Source of the DNA: Thiohalocapsa sp. PB-PSB1
GTDB lineage: Bacteria; Pseudomonadota; Gammaproteobacteria; Chromatiales; Chromatiaceae
Assembly: GCA_016745215.1 (NCBI GenBank)
Contig: CP050890.1
Span: 2,542,001-2,606,000 of the forward strand
Reading direction: 5' to 3'
Length of the DNA stretch: 64,000 nucleotides
In this document: in pieces, positions 1 to 8,251 of the stretch
Layout: every line of letters begins with the position of its first letter
Numbering within the stretch: the stretch's first letter is position 1
The notes under the pieces: model-generated
What the model was told of the DNA's origin: nothing
Database searches by the model: none
Seen by the model: only the letters and a program-made list of their open reading frames with translations
Position numbers and translations under genes: made by a program

Positions 1-267
1 GGTCTCCTCTTGTAGAAACAGCTCGCGCGCAATGGCATGCCTGTGTGCGTCGTGCAGCCGTTGGCGCAGCCGATCCGGGAGCTGCTCCCAGATGCTGTTA
101 GAGTGCAGCTTGGTAAACAGCAGTTCTTGCACGTCGTTGCTGTTGGCCGCAGTCAGCACGCGTTGGATCGCGTTCTTATCCATATTCTGCGGTGGCCATC
201 GGGGCTCTCCGCGCAGAACCTCGGCCAGCCAAATGGTTTCTGGACAGGGGAATGCTTCGGTTACCAT
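1..267 (-). CDS. Hypothetical protein, N-terminal part (runs off window)
   Basis: An open frame on the minus strand enters at the window edge and is open back to an in-frame TGA at 358-360. The only ATG is at 267-265, giving a product that begins MVTEAFPCPETIWLAEVLRG and continues for about 89 residues to the edge. The stretch is charged and looks helical (ELLFTKLHSNSIWEQLPDRL, then HDAHRHAIAREL). Its amino acid make-up looks more natural than the overlapping plus-strand frames, which are rich in Cys, Ser and Arg. I do not recognise the family. It could equally be the end of a decayed gene that once extended further upstream. Confidence 0.3.
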   Translation of the reverse strand, partial: MVTEAFPCPETIWLAEVLRGEPRWPPQNMDKNAIQRVLTAANSNDVQELLFTKLHSNSIWEQLPDRLRQRLHDAHRHAIARELFLQEET

Positions 268-510
268 GGCGATGGACAAGAGCAGTGCAGTGCGGGCGCT
301 AAACTGGACATGAAGGCTGTGCTCGCAGTGGTTCGGATGAGGCGATTTCTGCCGATTTCATGGTATTCGAATTGTCTTGATGTCCTCTGTCGAGCCTGTT
401 TTGATTCCTGCGGTTGCCAGAATTCCAGTTCAGAATGTGATGTTTCTAACTGAATGAAGCCGGTTGTCTCGGGTACACTTTCTTTCCGAGCCCAACGGAT
501 CGCTTAATTT

Positions 511-627
511 AGGCGATTTCTGTGGAGAAACAGACCACCCGGCTTGTCTTTTCGTCCGGCATCGACGTTGCCGCGTCGCGAAGGCGAATCCGGCGCCAGT
601 TGGTACGTTTCTCTCCGGCAATCGCCT
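511..627. repeat. Palindromic element copy M1 (short, 117 bp)
   Basis: The element starts AGGCGATTTCTGTGGAGAAA and ends TCTCTCCGGCAATCGCCT. The two ends are imperfect inverted repeats around a shared core, GAGAAACAGACC. The same family recurs near 4429, 49404, 49747, 52641, 53788 and 57777. This short copy lacks the central segment of about 42 bp present in the long copies. It lies 84 bp before the haloperoxidase start. Confidence 0.8.
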
Positions 628-711
628 TATCGCATTCGCAATCTTGAACCTTGCTCGGGATCATGCCCGGCTCAGCCTGATCCACTCTCTCGCCCATCGG
701 ACATTGCTATC

Positions 712-2628
712 ATGACTGATCGAAGACAAGAATCTCATGCCGTTCGCCTGGAAGCTGCCGAACTCGCGCGCAGCCGCGAACATCCAGCCCATCATGCCAA
801 TGGCGACGAACAGCGCTACGCCGGCGATCTTTACTTTATGTCTTTTACTAAGGGACTGCCCCATAATCCTGACACTGGTCTGCTGCATGACCCGCAGGAC
901 TTTGTCGAATTTCGACGCGCCATCGACGATGCCTTCGCCGATCCCTTTTCGTATCGCGTGCATCATGGAGCGCACTACAGCGTGCAACTGGTGGGTGATG
1001 ATTATAAGGCAACCCAATGCGTGCCAGAAAAATCCTACCGCCAATGGGAAGCGCCCACCGCTGGAACTGCCTTCGAGTTGCAGGGACCGGATGCACAAGC
1101 GGTCAGCATGCCGCCTGCACCGCCATTGCTTGATGCGAATGGTTGCCCGAATCCGGAGTTGATCTTCGAGATTGCCGAGGTCTATGAGCTTGCATTGTTG
1201 CGTGACCAACCATTGAACGATTTCGAGAACGGCAGCGCTAATGTTGCTGTACAGGATAGCCTGAAGCGTCTCAATGCCCTGGGCTATGCACAGAGCCCGA
1301 TCGGAAGGCCGCGCAAACTGGGCAGCAATGGCGAGTTGACGGCGCAAACGGTATTTCGCGGTTCGTCACCCGGGGTGGAGATCGGACCCTATCTGTCGCA
1401 ATTCTTATTGATCGGCAACACAGACCTCAATGGCGGTGGCAGCGTTGCCGACGGCAGGATCGGTTATGGGGTACTCCACATCGATCAGCAGGTACCCATT
1501 GCCAAGCCTGGTAAAGACTATATGGTCACCATGTCCTCCTATGTCGAGGTGCAACGTGGTCTGAAGCCAGCAAGCGAGGTCATCTACGGCGACGCGGCGG
1601 GCGTCCCGGTTGCGGCTCCCTGTCGCCCCCCGCGACGTTTTATTTCGACGCCCCGCGATTTGGCGACCTATGTCCACCGTGATGCGCTGTATGAGGCCTA
1701 TCTCAATGCCTGCATCATCCTGCTGGGTATGGGAACGCCGTTCGACCCGAGTTTCGATCACCTCTCCGGGGTTGGTGCTGCTGCCGAACATCCAGCCACC
1801 CAACGTCAAGCCGGCGGCTTTGCCCTTTATGGCGGACCGCATATCCTGACCTTGGTGACCGAGGTCGCCACGCGCGCCTTGAAAGCGGTGCGTTTTCAGA
1901 AATTCAATAATCATATTCGTCTGCGCCCTGAAGCACTGGCTGCCCGCATCGAGCTGGATCGGCTGTACAGCGAAAACCAATTGTCGGCAGAGGCAAAGAA
2001 AACCGTCCCCGCAGCATTGACTGCCCATGTCCGTGCTTACCGCACAAAGCTGGAAAACAATTCAGGCGGTAGTCCGGATAGCACGCTCAGCGCGATTGCC
2101 CAAGGAACGGGTGCAAACACGTATTTTTTGCCCATGGCATTCCCGGAGGGTTCTCCGATGCATCCGGCCTATGGTGCGGGGCACGCGACCGTCGCCGGAG
2201 CCTGCGTGACCATTTTGAAAGCGTTTTTCGACACGGGCGCGGTGCTGGTCAAGACCAAGGTGTCCGAAAATGGTCAGCCCGATGAATACGCGGTCAGGTT
2301 CAAACGTTTGGCAGCGGACGACCAGCCGATCGTCTTGCGTGCCGCGGGCGACAGACTGGATCCGTCCTGTCCGGAAACGACCGCTATCCAATCGGCCGAT
2401 GTCGCTTTGACCTTGGAAGGCGAACTCAACAAGTTGGCTGCCAATATCGCCATTGCGCGCAACATGGCCGGTGTCCACTATTTCACCGACTATTACGACA
2501 GTCTGCGTATGGGTGAAGAGATTGCGCTCGGTATCCTCGAAGAGCAGGCCTTGTGCTATCCCACCGATCCCTTCGTGCTTTCTGTGCCGACCTTCGATGG
2601 CGACATTCGCAGGATCGGTCGCCGATGA
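712..2628 (+). CDS. Vanadium-dependent haloperoxidase / PAP2-type acid phosphatase superfamily
   Basis: The 638-residue protein matches the vanadium bromo/chloroperoxidase fold. The vanadate-binding pattern is visible: Lys397 and Arg405 in RFQKFNNHIRLRPE, then SPMHPAYGAGHA with Gly-His at about 490-491, and RNMAGVHYFTDYY with Arg583 and His589. Family members oxidise halides with hydrogen peroxide to give hypohalous acid; a phosphatase activity cannot be excluded. The frame is open upstream to 544, but that part runs through repeat M1, so the ATG at 712 (MTDRRQESHAVR) is preferred. I see no signal peptide. The stop codon overlaps the start of the next gene, so the two are probably translated together. 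Confidence 0.85.
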   Translation: MTDRRQESHAVRLEAAELARSREHPAHHANGDEQRYAGDLYFMSFTKGLPHNPDTGLLHDPQDFVEFRRAIDDAFADPFSYRVHHGAHYSVQLVGDDYKATQCVPEKSYRQWEAPTAGTAFELQGPDAQAVSMPPAPPLLDANGCPNPELIFEIAEVYELALLRDQPLNDFENGSANVAVQDSLKRLNALGYAQSPIGRPRKLGSNGELTAQTVFRGSSPGVEIGPYLSQFLLIGNTDLNGGGSVADGRIGYGVLHIDQQVPIAKPGKDYMVTMSSYVEVQRGLKPASEVIYGDAAGVPVAAPCRPPRRFISTPRDLATYVHRDALYEAYLNACIILLGMGTPFDPSFDHLSGVGAAAEHPATQRQAGGFALYGGPHILTLVTEVATRALKAVRFQKFNNHIRLRPEALAARIELDRLYSENQLSAEAKKTVPAALTAHVRAYRTKLENNSGGSPDSTLSAIAQGTGANTYFLPMAFPEGSPMHPAYGAGHATVAGACVTILKAFFDTGAVLVKTKVSENGQPDEYAVRFKRLAADDQPIVLRAAGDRLDPSCPETTAIQSADVALTLEGELNKLAANIAIARNMAGVHYFTDYYDSLRMGEEIALGILEEQALCYPTDPFVLSVPTFDGDIRRIGRR

Positions 2629-2921
2629 GTCGACCGCTACACCACTGGCCAGGCAAGCAGCCCGCCCGCCGCGGGCGGATTGCAGCCGGAGCAATAGCAA
2701 CGTCCGATGCGTGCCAGGAAGCCAGGCCAATCTGCCGACGGCCTGCATCGGCTCCCTATGCATTGGCTGACCGCAGGCTGGATCAGCCCCGATTAACCCC
2801 TTGTGACCAGGTCGAGCCACGCAACAACAAGCCAATTGGCCCTGGGTTGTTTTGGTGGCTGATTGTCTTGCTGCTGCTTCTGTTATTGTTATTGTTATGG
2901 TTCGGGATTATTAGACCTTAG
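2625..2921 (+). CDS. Small C-terminally anchored membrane protein coupled to the haloperoxidase
   Basis: The ATG of this 98-residue frame overlaps the haloperoxidase TGA in an ATGA arrangement typical of translational coupling. The N-terminal ~75 residues are basic and rich in Ala, Arg and Pro with no domain I recognise. The C-terminus is one strongly hydrophobic segment (FWWLIVLLLLLLLLLLWFG) followed by only IIRP, as in a tail-anchored protein. The poly-Leu run comes from a CTG/TTA/TTG-rich stretch, so it may partly be repeat expansion. It could tether the enzyme or serve only as a translated leader. The coupling is seen; the role is not known. Confidence 0.5.
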   Translation: MSRPLHHWPGKQPARRGRIAAGAIATSDACQEARPICRRPASAPYALADRRLDQPRLTPCDQVEPRNNKPIGPGLFWWLIVLLLLLLLLLLWFGIIRP

Positions 2922-3084
2922 CGATTATCGGAAATCGATCCACTAGAGGATGCGGGATTGATATTCGCCTTGCAGGCGGGCCGGCGCGAGCAGTGCCGGC
3001 CGAATACAGAGGGCGGGCGTGAACACGGGTTTATCAGCGAGGCGACTGTCGTCTCCGTGCAGGGACTCGGTTGGCTGGGTGCTG

Positions 3085-3440
3085 CCTTCAAAGAATGTAA
3101 GGGATTCACCGCAGAGGGTAGGAGCCCGCTTGCGGGCGACCCGGCAAATGATGCCAGCTGAGCGGACGCAAGCGCCGCGCCTTTCCCGGGAGAAAGGCTG
3201 TAGGCCACAGTCTTCTCCAAAAATCAACTAAAGATACCCCAGAGTGCAACCCGCCCAGCGCGACTTGATCGGGATCGGGATCGGGATCGGGATCGAGAAA
3301 GACATGACATCAGGGCGTGAGAAGCCTGACGTTTATTGGGCGGATGTTAGCTGGGTGCTGCCTTTAAAGAATATGAATCAAACTTCATTCTGGTTAAATG
3401 GCTGAACATTCTACCCAGGCAGCGCCCGATTGGCTGGAAG
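3085..3440. repeat. Dispersed repeat family R, copy R1
   Basis: This intergenic block contains, in order, a CTTCAAAGAATGTAAGG-type start, a REP-like hairpin (TAGGAGCCCGCTTGCGGGCG), a conserved stretch ending in GGAGAAAGGC, a short GGGATC microsatellite at about 3268-3296, and a terminal segment ending near CTGAACATTCTACCCAGG. Copies R2 (6795) and R3 (10790) share the same order. The terminal segment alone also recurs in every Uma2 unit. No gene is supported between 2922 and 3497. Confidence 0.75.
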
Positions 3441-3497
3441 TGCCTGGCATCTACAACGAGATCGGTCCTTGCAGGCAAAGACCAATCCTTGACGCCA

Positions 3498-4103
3498 TCA
3501 CCAGGGTCCGTACCAGGGTCGATACCAGGGGCCAAATCCGGGGCCGTACCAAGGTCCGTAGCCGAATCCGGCGTAGTTCCAGGGATAACCCCAGGGGTAC
3601 CCCCCAGGGTACCTATAGTATCCATCATTGATCGGATTCACCGGCCATAGATAGCGATCGGTGACCGCTAACACCGGGTAGCGGTAAGGGTATTCGCCAA
3701 CATCGCGGGTCTCGACCGCGACAAGATTGCCGACCACGGTCAGCAGTCGATCCTGGGCATATTCGGCGGGGTCGATGAAGCCCTGGACTTGCGCGATGTA
3801 TCTGCCTTTTCCGTCTACACCCAGGCGCGGCTCGCCATCGCTGGCCAGCGGACGCGACAGGACTTCGATCTCGGTGCTGTTCGGCAGATTGCGCAGATTC
3901 AAAATACTACCGCCCCAGCGAATCCGTTTTCCGCCGTAGCGCTCCGGGTTTTGCTGTACTTGCGTGACCGATACCAGGGTCAGCGGCTCGCCGGATGCCT
4001 CCCCGCGGATGGCTGGAGGAATGCTGGAGCTGCAGCCCAGGCTCAACCCCAGGGCAAGCAGAAGGCCGATAATGAGGCAGCGCCGATGTATGGGTGTAAG
4101 CAT
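3498..4103 (-). CDS. Slp-family outer membrane lipoprotein
   Basis: The 201-residue product starts MLTPIHRRCLIIGLLLALGL and carries the lipobox SLGC, so it should be exported, lipidated and anchored. The body fits the Slp/YeaY family: LTLVSVTQVQQNPERYGGKR, a WGGSI segment, then an LTVVGNLVAVETRDVGEYPY stretch typical of its beta-barrel-like domain. The tail is a low-complexity run rich in Gly, Pro, Tyr and Trp (PWYGPGFGPWYRPWYGPW). The frame is open further upstream, but only this start gives a proper lipoprotein signal. Slp proteins are linked to stress and stationary phase; the function here is inferred from family only. Confidence 0.85.
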   Translation of the reverse strand: MLTPIHRRCLIIGLLLALGLSLGCSSSIPPAIRGEASGEPLTLVSVTQVQQNPERYGGKRIRWGGSILNLRNLPNSTEIEVLSRPLASDGEPRLGVDGKGRYIAQVQGFIDPAEYAQDRLLTVVGNLVAVETRDVGEYPYRYPVLAVTDRYLWPVNPINDGYYRYPGGYPWGYPWNYAGFGYGPWYGPGFGPWYRPWYGPW

Positions 4104-4428
4104 AATCAATTTTAGTGACCAACTCGCGGCCCGATTGCATTGGGAAATTGCAGAAGACCCTCGCACTATGCGATCGACGATGGCGCAGAGCCCAGCTGCA
4201 ATAAGAAGATAAGCAATACTACAGCCAGCGGCGGCGCACCGCACAGGTTCTGCTGTGCCATGCATCGCGCGCAAACGGCCCACTGAGATTTGTGCCGACC
4301 TGCATTGCGTGCAGGCTGATTTAACCCCAGTTCGTCGAGTGAAAGAAAACGGGACAGAGTTCGGTCTCATCTTTCGGGAAGCCGAGAGAGCGGGTATGAC
4401 ATCCGCGGTCACGGCGATCCACTAAACA

Positions 4429-4587
4429 AGGCGATTTCTGTCGAGATACAAACCAACTGGCTTGTCTTTTCATCCGGCATCGACGTTGCCGCAATCCGCC
4501 CACAGGGCGACCATGGACGGGTTGCCGCTGCGCGAGGGCGAACGTGAATACGGCGCCAGCTAGTCTGTTTCTCTCTGGCAATCGCTT
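4429..4587. repeat. Palindromic element copy M2 (long, 159 bp)
   Basis: This long member of the M family begins AGGCGATTTCTGTCGAGATA and ends TCTGGCAATCGCTT. It has a central segment with the small hairpin typical of long copies. It sits 59 bp upstream of the DUF2282 precursor gene, so it may shape that gene's leader or insulate it from the lipoprotein gene. I see nothing else in 4104-4428. Confidence 0.8.
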
Positions 4588-4646
4588 AAAGAATCGCTCA
4601 ACCCAGGCCTAGCGGCCGCACTTTATTACCCATTGGAGAATTCACC

Positions 4647-4910
4647 ATGAACAAGCGTCAATTTCTGCTCGCCGCCGCCCTTGCTGGAATCACCGCCGCT
4701 GGCGTAACAGCGGTGCAGGCCGGAGATGACAGCAAGGAGAAATGTTTCGGAATCGCCAAGGCCGGAGATAACGACTGTGCTAATGCAACCGGCACACATT
4801 CCTGCGCTGGGCAGGCCAAGACCGATAACGATCCCAACGAATGGAAATACGTTGCCACCGGCACCTGTGCCGATCGGGGCGGCTCTCTGAAGCCGGGCGC
4901 TGAGGGCTAA
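4647..4910 (+). CDS. bufA: Bufferin-type precursor peptide (DUF2282)
   Basis: This 87-residue secreted peptide has a signal sequence (MNKRQFLLAAALAGITAAGV, cleavage near VQAGD). Its short mature part contains the four cysteines typical of DUF2282 proteins: EKCFG, NDCAN, HSCAG and GTCAD. DUF2282 peptides are precursors of bufferins, ribosomally made peptides whose cysteines are modified by a DUF692 enzyme to bind copper in the periplasm. The next two genes encode exactly that enzyme and its DUF2063 partner. A GGAG sequence lies 10 nt upstream of the ATG. Modification is inferred from family knowledge, not shown by sequence. Confidence 0.88.
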   Translation: MNKRQFLLAAALAGITAAGVTAVQAGDDSKEKCFGIAKAGDNDCANATGTHSCAGQAKTDNDPNEWKYVATGTCADRGGSLKPGAEG

Positions 4911-4989
4911 TAGTCTGTCGGCGTCGGCGACGCGCTGCTGAGGTCGCGTCGCCGGCCTGCCATCCGAACTCGAGTAGGGTGCAGATAAA

Positions 4990-5931
4990 TTGAATCGACT
5001 GCAAGGATTCGGTGTCGGCCTGCGTGCCTGTCACTACCGTGATTTCCTTCAACAGCGCCCGTCGGTGGACTGGATCGAGGTGCATACCGAGAACTACTTC
5101 GGTGCCGGCGGTTGGGATCTACAGGTGTTGGAAACTCTGCGTGCCGATTATCCCTTGTCATTGCATGGTGTCGGTCTCGGCATTGGCTCGGCGAGCGATG
5201 AGCACTTTGCCGAACATCTGGCTAAAGTACGCAAGGTTGCATGCCGCTTCGAACCGGCACTGATCTCCGAACATCTGTGCTGGGCCGTGGTGCCTGGTCG
5301 CCACTTCAACGATCTGCTGCCTATGCCATTCACCGAAGAGGCATTGCATCTGGTCTGTGCGCGGGTCGAGCAGGCGCAGCAGGTGCTGGGGCCGATCGTG
5401 CTGGAAAATGTCTCCACCCATCTGCGCTTTGCTGCCGATAGCCTCGGCGAAGCCCAATTCCTGGATGAGGTCGCGCGCCGCACCGGCTGCGGTGTGCTGC
5501 TCGATGTGAATAACTTATACGTCAACCAATGTAACCACGGTGAAGATGCGCGTGAGGCCATGGCGGCAATCGATGCCAGCGCGATTGCCGAGGTGCATTT
5601 GGCCGGCCATCTAGTCACTGACGAGGTTGTCGTCGACCATCATGGCGCCGCGGTGGCCGATGTGGTTTGGCAGTTGTACCATGATTGCGTGACCCGTTTC
5701 GGTGCATTGCCGACTCTGATCGAATGGGACACCGACATTCCAGCCCTGTCGGTTTTGGTCGCCGAGGCTGAGCGAGCACGGCAGACTGCGGCAAAGGCAT
5801 TATCCATGAGCATGCCTGATCATCCGTCCAAGGGAGACCCATGCAGCACTGACTCGCCTGCCGGTGACGCCAGCCCGGGCGCAGGTTGGCGGCACAGAGC
5901 GGATCACGCGTACAGGGTTTCCGATGTCTGA
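4990..5931 (+). CDS. bufB: DUF692 (MbnB/TglH-like) multinuclear iron oxygenase
   Basis: The 313-residue protein has the DUF692 TIM-barrel signature in order: VGLRACHYRDFLQ, EVHTENYF, LHGVGLGIG, SEHLCW, VLENVSTH, GVLLDVNNLYVN, EVHLAGH, DHHG and LIEWDTDIP. These His, Asp, Glu and Asn residues match the metal ligands of MbnB and TglH, which modify peptide cysteines. The likely substrate is the DUF2282 peptide 79 bp upstream. The start is TTG at 4990 (MNRLQGFGVGLRA); no ATG is better placed. The final ~45 residues look unstructured. The gene overlaps the next one by 8 bp. Confidence 0.88.
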   Translation: MNRLQGFGVGLRACHYRDFLQQRPSVDWIEVHTENYFGAGGWDLQVLETLRADYPLSLHGVGLGIGSASDEHFAEHLAKVRKVACRFEPALISEHLCWAVVPGRHFNDLLPMPFTEEALHLVCARVEQAQQVLGPIVLENVSTHLRFAADSLGEAQFLDEVARRTGCGVLLDVNNLYVNQCNHGEDAREAMAAIDASAIAEVHLAGHLVTDEVVVDHHGAAVADVVWQLYHDCVTRFGALPTLIEWDTDIPALSVLVAEAERARQTAAKALSMSMPDHPSKGDPCSTDSPAGDASPGAGWRHRADHAYRVSDV

Positions 5932-6682
5932 AATCGCAGAGCTGCAAGCTCACTTCGCCGAGTGCCTGTTGCTTGCCGACGCCGATCCGGTCGAGCTGTT
6001 CCAAGGTGATGCGGAACTTGCGGCCAAGCGTTTTGCGCTGTATCGAGGAAACCTCACCGCAAATTGGGAGCGCAGCCTGGGCAATGCCTGCCCGGTGCTG
6101 CAACAGCTGGTCGGAAAGGAGTTTTTTCGCGCTCTGGCGCGGGAATATGGTCGCGCGAAGCCGCCGCGCGAGGGCGATCTGAACCGGTTCGGCGCCCAGT
6201 TTGCCGAGTTTCTGGATGACTTTACACCGATCGCCGACTATCCCTACCTACCCGATATGGCGCGCCTCGAATGGGCTTTGCATTGCGCTCACTACGCGCC
6301 GGATGCCCGCGCACTGGATAGCACCGAATTGGCACGCATGGGAATCGCAGACCTCGACCGCCTGCATTTGAAACCGCGCGCGCCATTCATCCTATTGCAG
6401 TCGCGCTGGGCCATTGCTGATCTCTGGCAGGCGCATCAAGCGGATGGGCCTGGCTGGCCCGATCAACTGGAGCGGACCAGCTGCTGCATCGTCTGTCGCC
6501 CGCGCTGGCGTGCGCAGCTTCTGTGTCTGTCGGTAGGCGAATTTCAGGCACTGCGCATGCTCGACCAAGGCATGACCCTGGGTGCTGCCCTCGAAGCCGC
6601 CGACGCTGCCGAGTCGGAATTCGATGCCGCAGCGGCACTGCCCCGGTGGCTGCAAGCCGGGCTGTTTGCGGCTGCCGGCTGA
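5924..6682 (+). CDS. bufC: DUF2063 partner protein (MbnC-like, BufC)
   Basis: The 252-residue protein starts MSEIAELQAHFAECLL and matches the DUF2063 putative DNA-binding family: an N-terminal helical domain (RFALYRGNLTANWERSLGNA, then VLQQLVGKEFFRALAREY) followed by PYLPDMARLEWALHCAHYAP. In methanobactin and bufferin clusters this protein partners the DUF692 enzyme and binds the precursor. The ATG at 5924 lies inside the end of bufB (8-bp overlap), which argues for coupled translation and a complex. The frame is open earlier, but that part is inside bufB. Confidence 0.85.
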   Translation: MSEIAELQAHFAECLLLADADPVELFQGDAELAAKRFALYRGNLTANWERSLGNACPVLQQLVGKEFFRALAREYGRAKPPREGDLNRFGAQFAEFLDDFTPIADYPYLPDMARLEWALHCAHYAPDARALDSTELARMGIADLDRLHLKPRAPFILLQSRWAIADLWQAHQADGPGWPDQLERTSCCIVCRPRWRAQLLCLSVGEFQALRMLDQGMTLGAALEAADAAESEFDAAAALPRWLQAGLFAAAG

Positions 6683-6794
6683 CCGCTGCGGCGGAAGTGC
6701 TGGCGCATTTTGCCTGATGGAAATCGTTCGCTGGATGTTAACCGAGCTTCGGCGCCGCTTTGCCAGGCTCTGATACTGGAGAACTTTGGCAAGC

Positions 6795-7165
6795 GGGTGT
6801 TGACTTCAAAGAATGTAAGGATTCAGCGCAGAGACGCAGAGGGGCCAAGGCGCCTCGCCCGCAAGCGCACCTTGACCAGCCGTAGGAGCCCGCCTAAGGC
6901 GACCCGGCAAATGCTGCCAGCGGAGCGGACGCATGCGCCGCGCCTTTCCCTGGAGAAAGGCTAGGCCAGTGTCTTCTCAACAAATGAACTGAAGATACCC
7001 CAGGGTGCAACCCGCCCAGCGCGACTTGATTCGGGATCGGGATCGGGATCGAAAAGACATGACATCCGTGAGAAACCTGATGTTTGCTTAGCGCTGCCGT
7101 CAAAGAATAGGAGTGAATCAAACTTCATTCTGGTTGAATAGCTGAACATTCTACGCACTCAGCAC
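6795..7165. repeat. Dispersed repeat family R, copy R2
   Basis: This copy runs from a CTTCAAAGAATGTAAGG-type start through the REP-like motif, the GGAGAAAGGC segment and a GGGATC microsatellite (about 7032-7051) to the CTGAACATTCTACGCA end. It fills most of the 530-bp gap between bufC and the DoxX-like gene, which are adjacent in many related clusters. It therefore looks like an insertion into the bufferin operon. Confidence 0.75.
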
Positions 7166-7212
7166 CCTGGCAAGCCCCTGATAAGTTGCTAAAAAGCAAG
7201 AGTACCCAACTG

Positions 7213-7680
7213 ATGAATCCACTCCTTAGCATACACCGTATGACTACGCGCTTCGACGCATTGCTGACCGACTGGGGCGGCAGTCTGCTCTGTTTGACAA
7301 TTCGCCTTTATGTCGGCTGGCAATTCTTCAAAGCAGGCAAGACCAAGATCGCCGATTGGGACAGCACCCTGTTTTTATTTCGCGAAGAGTATTCCGTGCC
7401 CGTGCTGCCGCCTGAAGTTGCGGCGGTCAGCGGTACCTTCGGCGAGCTGGTGTTTCCGGTACTGTTGTTTTTGGGTCTGTTTTCCCGTCCCGCCGCCCTC
7501 GGTTTATTCGTGGTCAACATGGTTGCGGTGATCAGCTATCCGGCATTGTTCGGATTCGCTTGCCCGGCAGCGATCAATGACCATTTCGCCTGGGGTACTT
7601 TGCTGTTGGTCATCGTCGCCTTCGGCCCCGGCAGGTTATCCGTCGATGCCTGGCTTGCACGCAAGGGGCGGACGCTGTAA
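7213..7680 (+). CDS. DoxX-family membrane protein (bufferin cluster)
   Basis: The 155-residue integral membrane protein has about four hydrophobic segments (SLLCLTIRLYVGWQFF; LVFPVLLFLGLFSR; AALGLFVVNMVAVISY; WGTLLLVIVAFGPG) and the DoxX pattern RLYVGWQFFKAGKTKI. DoxX-like proteins are common partners in DUF2282/DUF692/DUF2063 clusters, probably in redox or export steps at the inner membrane. An upstream TTG (7186) and a downstream ATG (7240) are possible; ATG 7213 (MNPLLSIHRM) is chosen. Repeat R2 now separates it from bufC, so it may have its own promoter. Confidence 0.8.
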   Translation: MNPLLSIHRMTTRFDALLTDWGGSLLCLTIRLYVGWQFFKAGKTKIADWDSTLFLFREEYSVPVLPPEVAAVSGTFGELVFPVLLFLGLFSRPAALGLFVVNMVAVISYPALFGFACPAAINDHFAWGTLLLVIVAFGPGRLSVDAWLARKGRTL

Positions 7681-7910
7681 GCAGCCCAGTGCATTTGCTT
7701 GGCACCCCGGCTGTGGCGGTCTCGTCCCGTGCTTTTACGCTCTGAGTCGCTTGCGGTATCCTTGGCCTTTGGCCTTTGGCCTGCAAGGCCGCATGCACTA
7801 TCGCACGGGTATCTTTCGCAATGACCAACCTGATGTCTTTCCCGCACCGCATCCCATCGTCGAGATTGGCGGTCGCCTCGCCTGTCGGCCTCTTCCCGAT
7901 TGCAACATCG

Positions 7911-8156
7911 GTGATTAAAGCCCCCCTGTTTAGAGCAGCTTTGATCGCTGCGCTGGCAATCGGCGCCGGGACTTTGTCCGGCTGCGGCACCACCACCGGC
8001 AGCCGCGCCGGAAGCTCGGCCCTGTTCGGTGCCGCATCCGGTGCCGCGCTGGGCTCGTTGAGCGCGAATGCTGGGGCGGGCGCGCTCATCGGTGCCGGAG
8101 CAGGGGCGCTCGGCGGCTATCTTTATGACCAGCATCAAAAGGGCAATATCGACTGA
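7911..8156 (+). CDS. Glycine-zipper lipoprotein
   Basis: The GTG at 7911 gives an 81-residue protein with a textbook lipoprotein signal (IKAPLFRAALIAALAIGA, lipobox TLSGC). A Gly/Ala-rich glycine-zipper stretch follows (AASGAALGSLSANAGAGALI), ending in YDQHQKGNID. Such proteins are usually small outer membrane lipoproteins that oligomerise through the GxxxG pattern. An ATG at 7821 (MTNLMSFPHR) would add 30 residues ahead of the signal, which is less likely. Confidence 0.7.
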   Translation: MIKAPLFRAALIAALAIGAGTLSGCGTTTGSRAGSSALFGAASGAALGSLSANAGAGALIGAGAGALGGYLYDQHQKGNID

Positions 8157-8251
8157 CTGTAATCGCTTGATTATGTCATAGCCAAGCCATTGGCAAAGCG
8201 CCGCGTTCGCGGACCATTGCATTTACAGAGGGTTCCGGAGAACCAAACCCA

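Noticed and set aside
3268..3296. GGGATC tandem repeats considered as a CRISPR array or iteron origin
   Set aside because: The units are six bases with no spacers. The same tract recurs within family R copies, and no replication or Cas gene is nearby.
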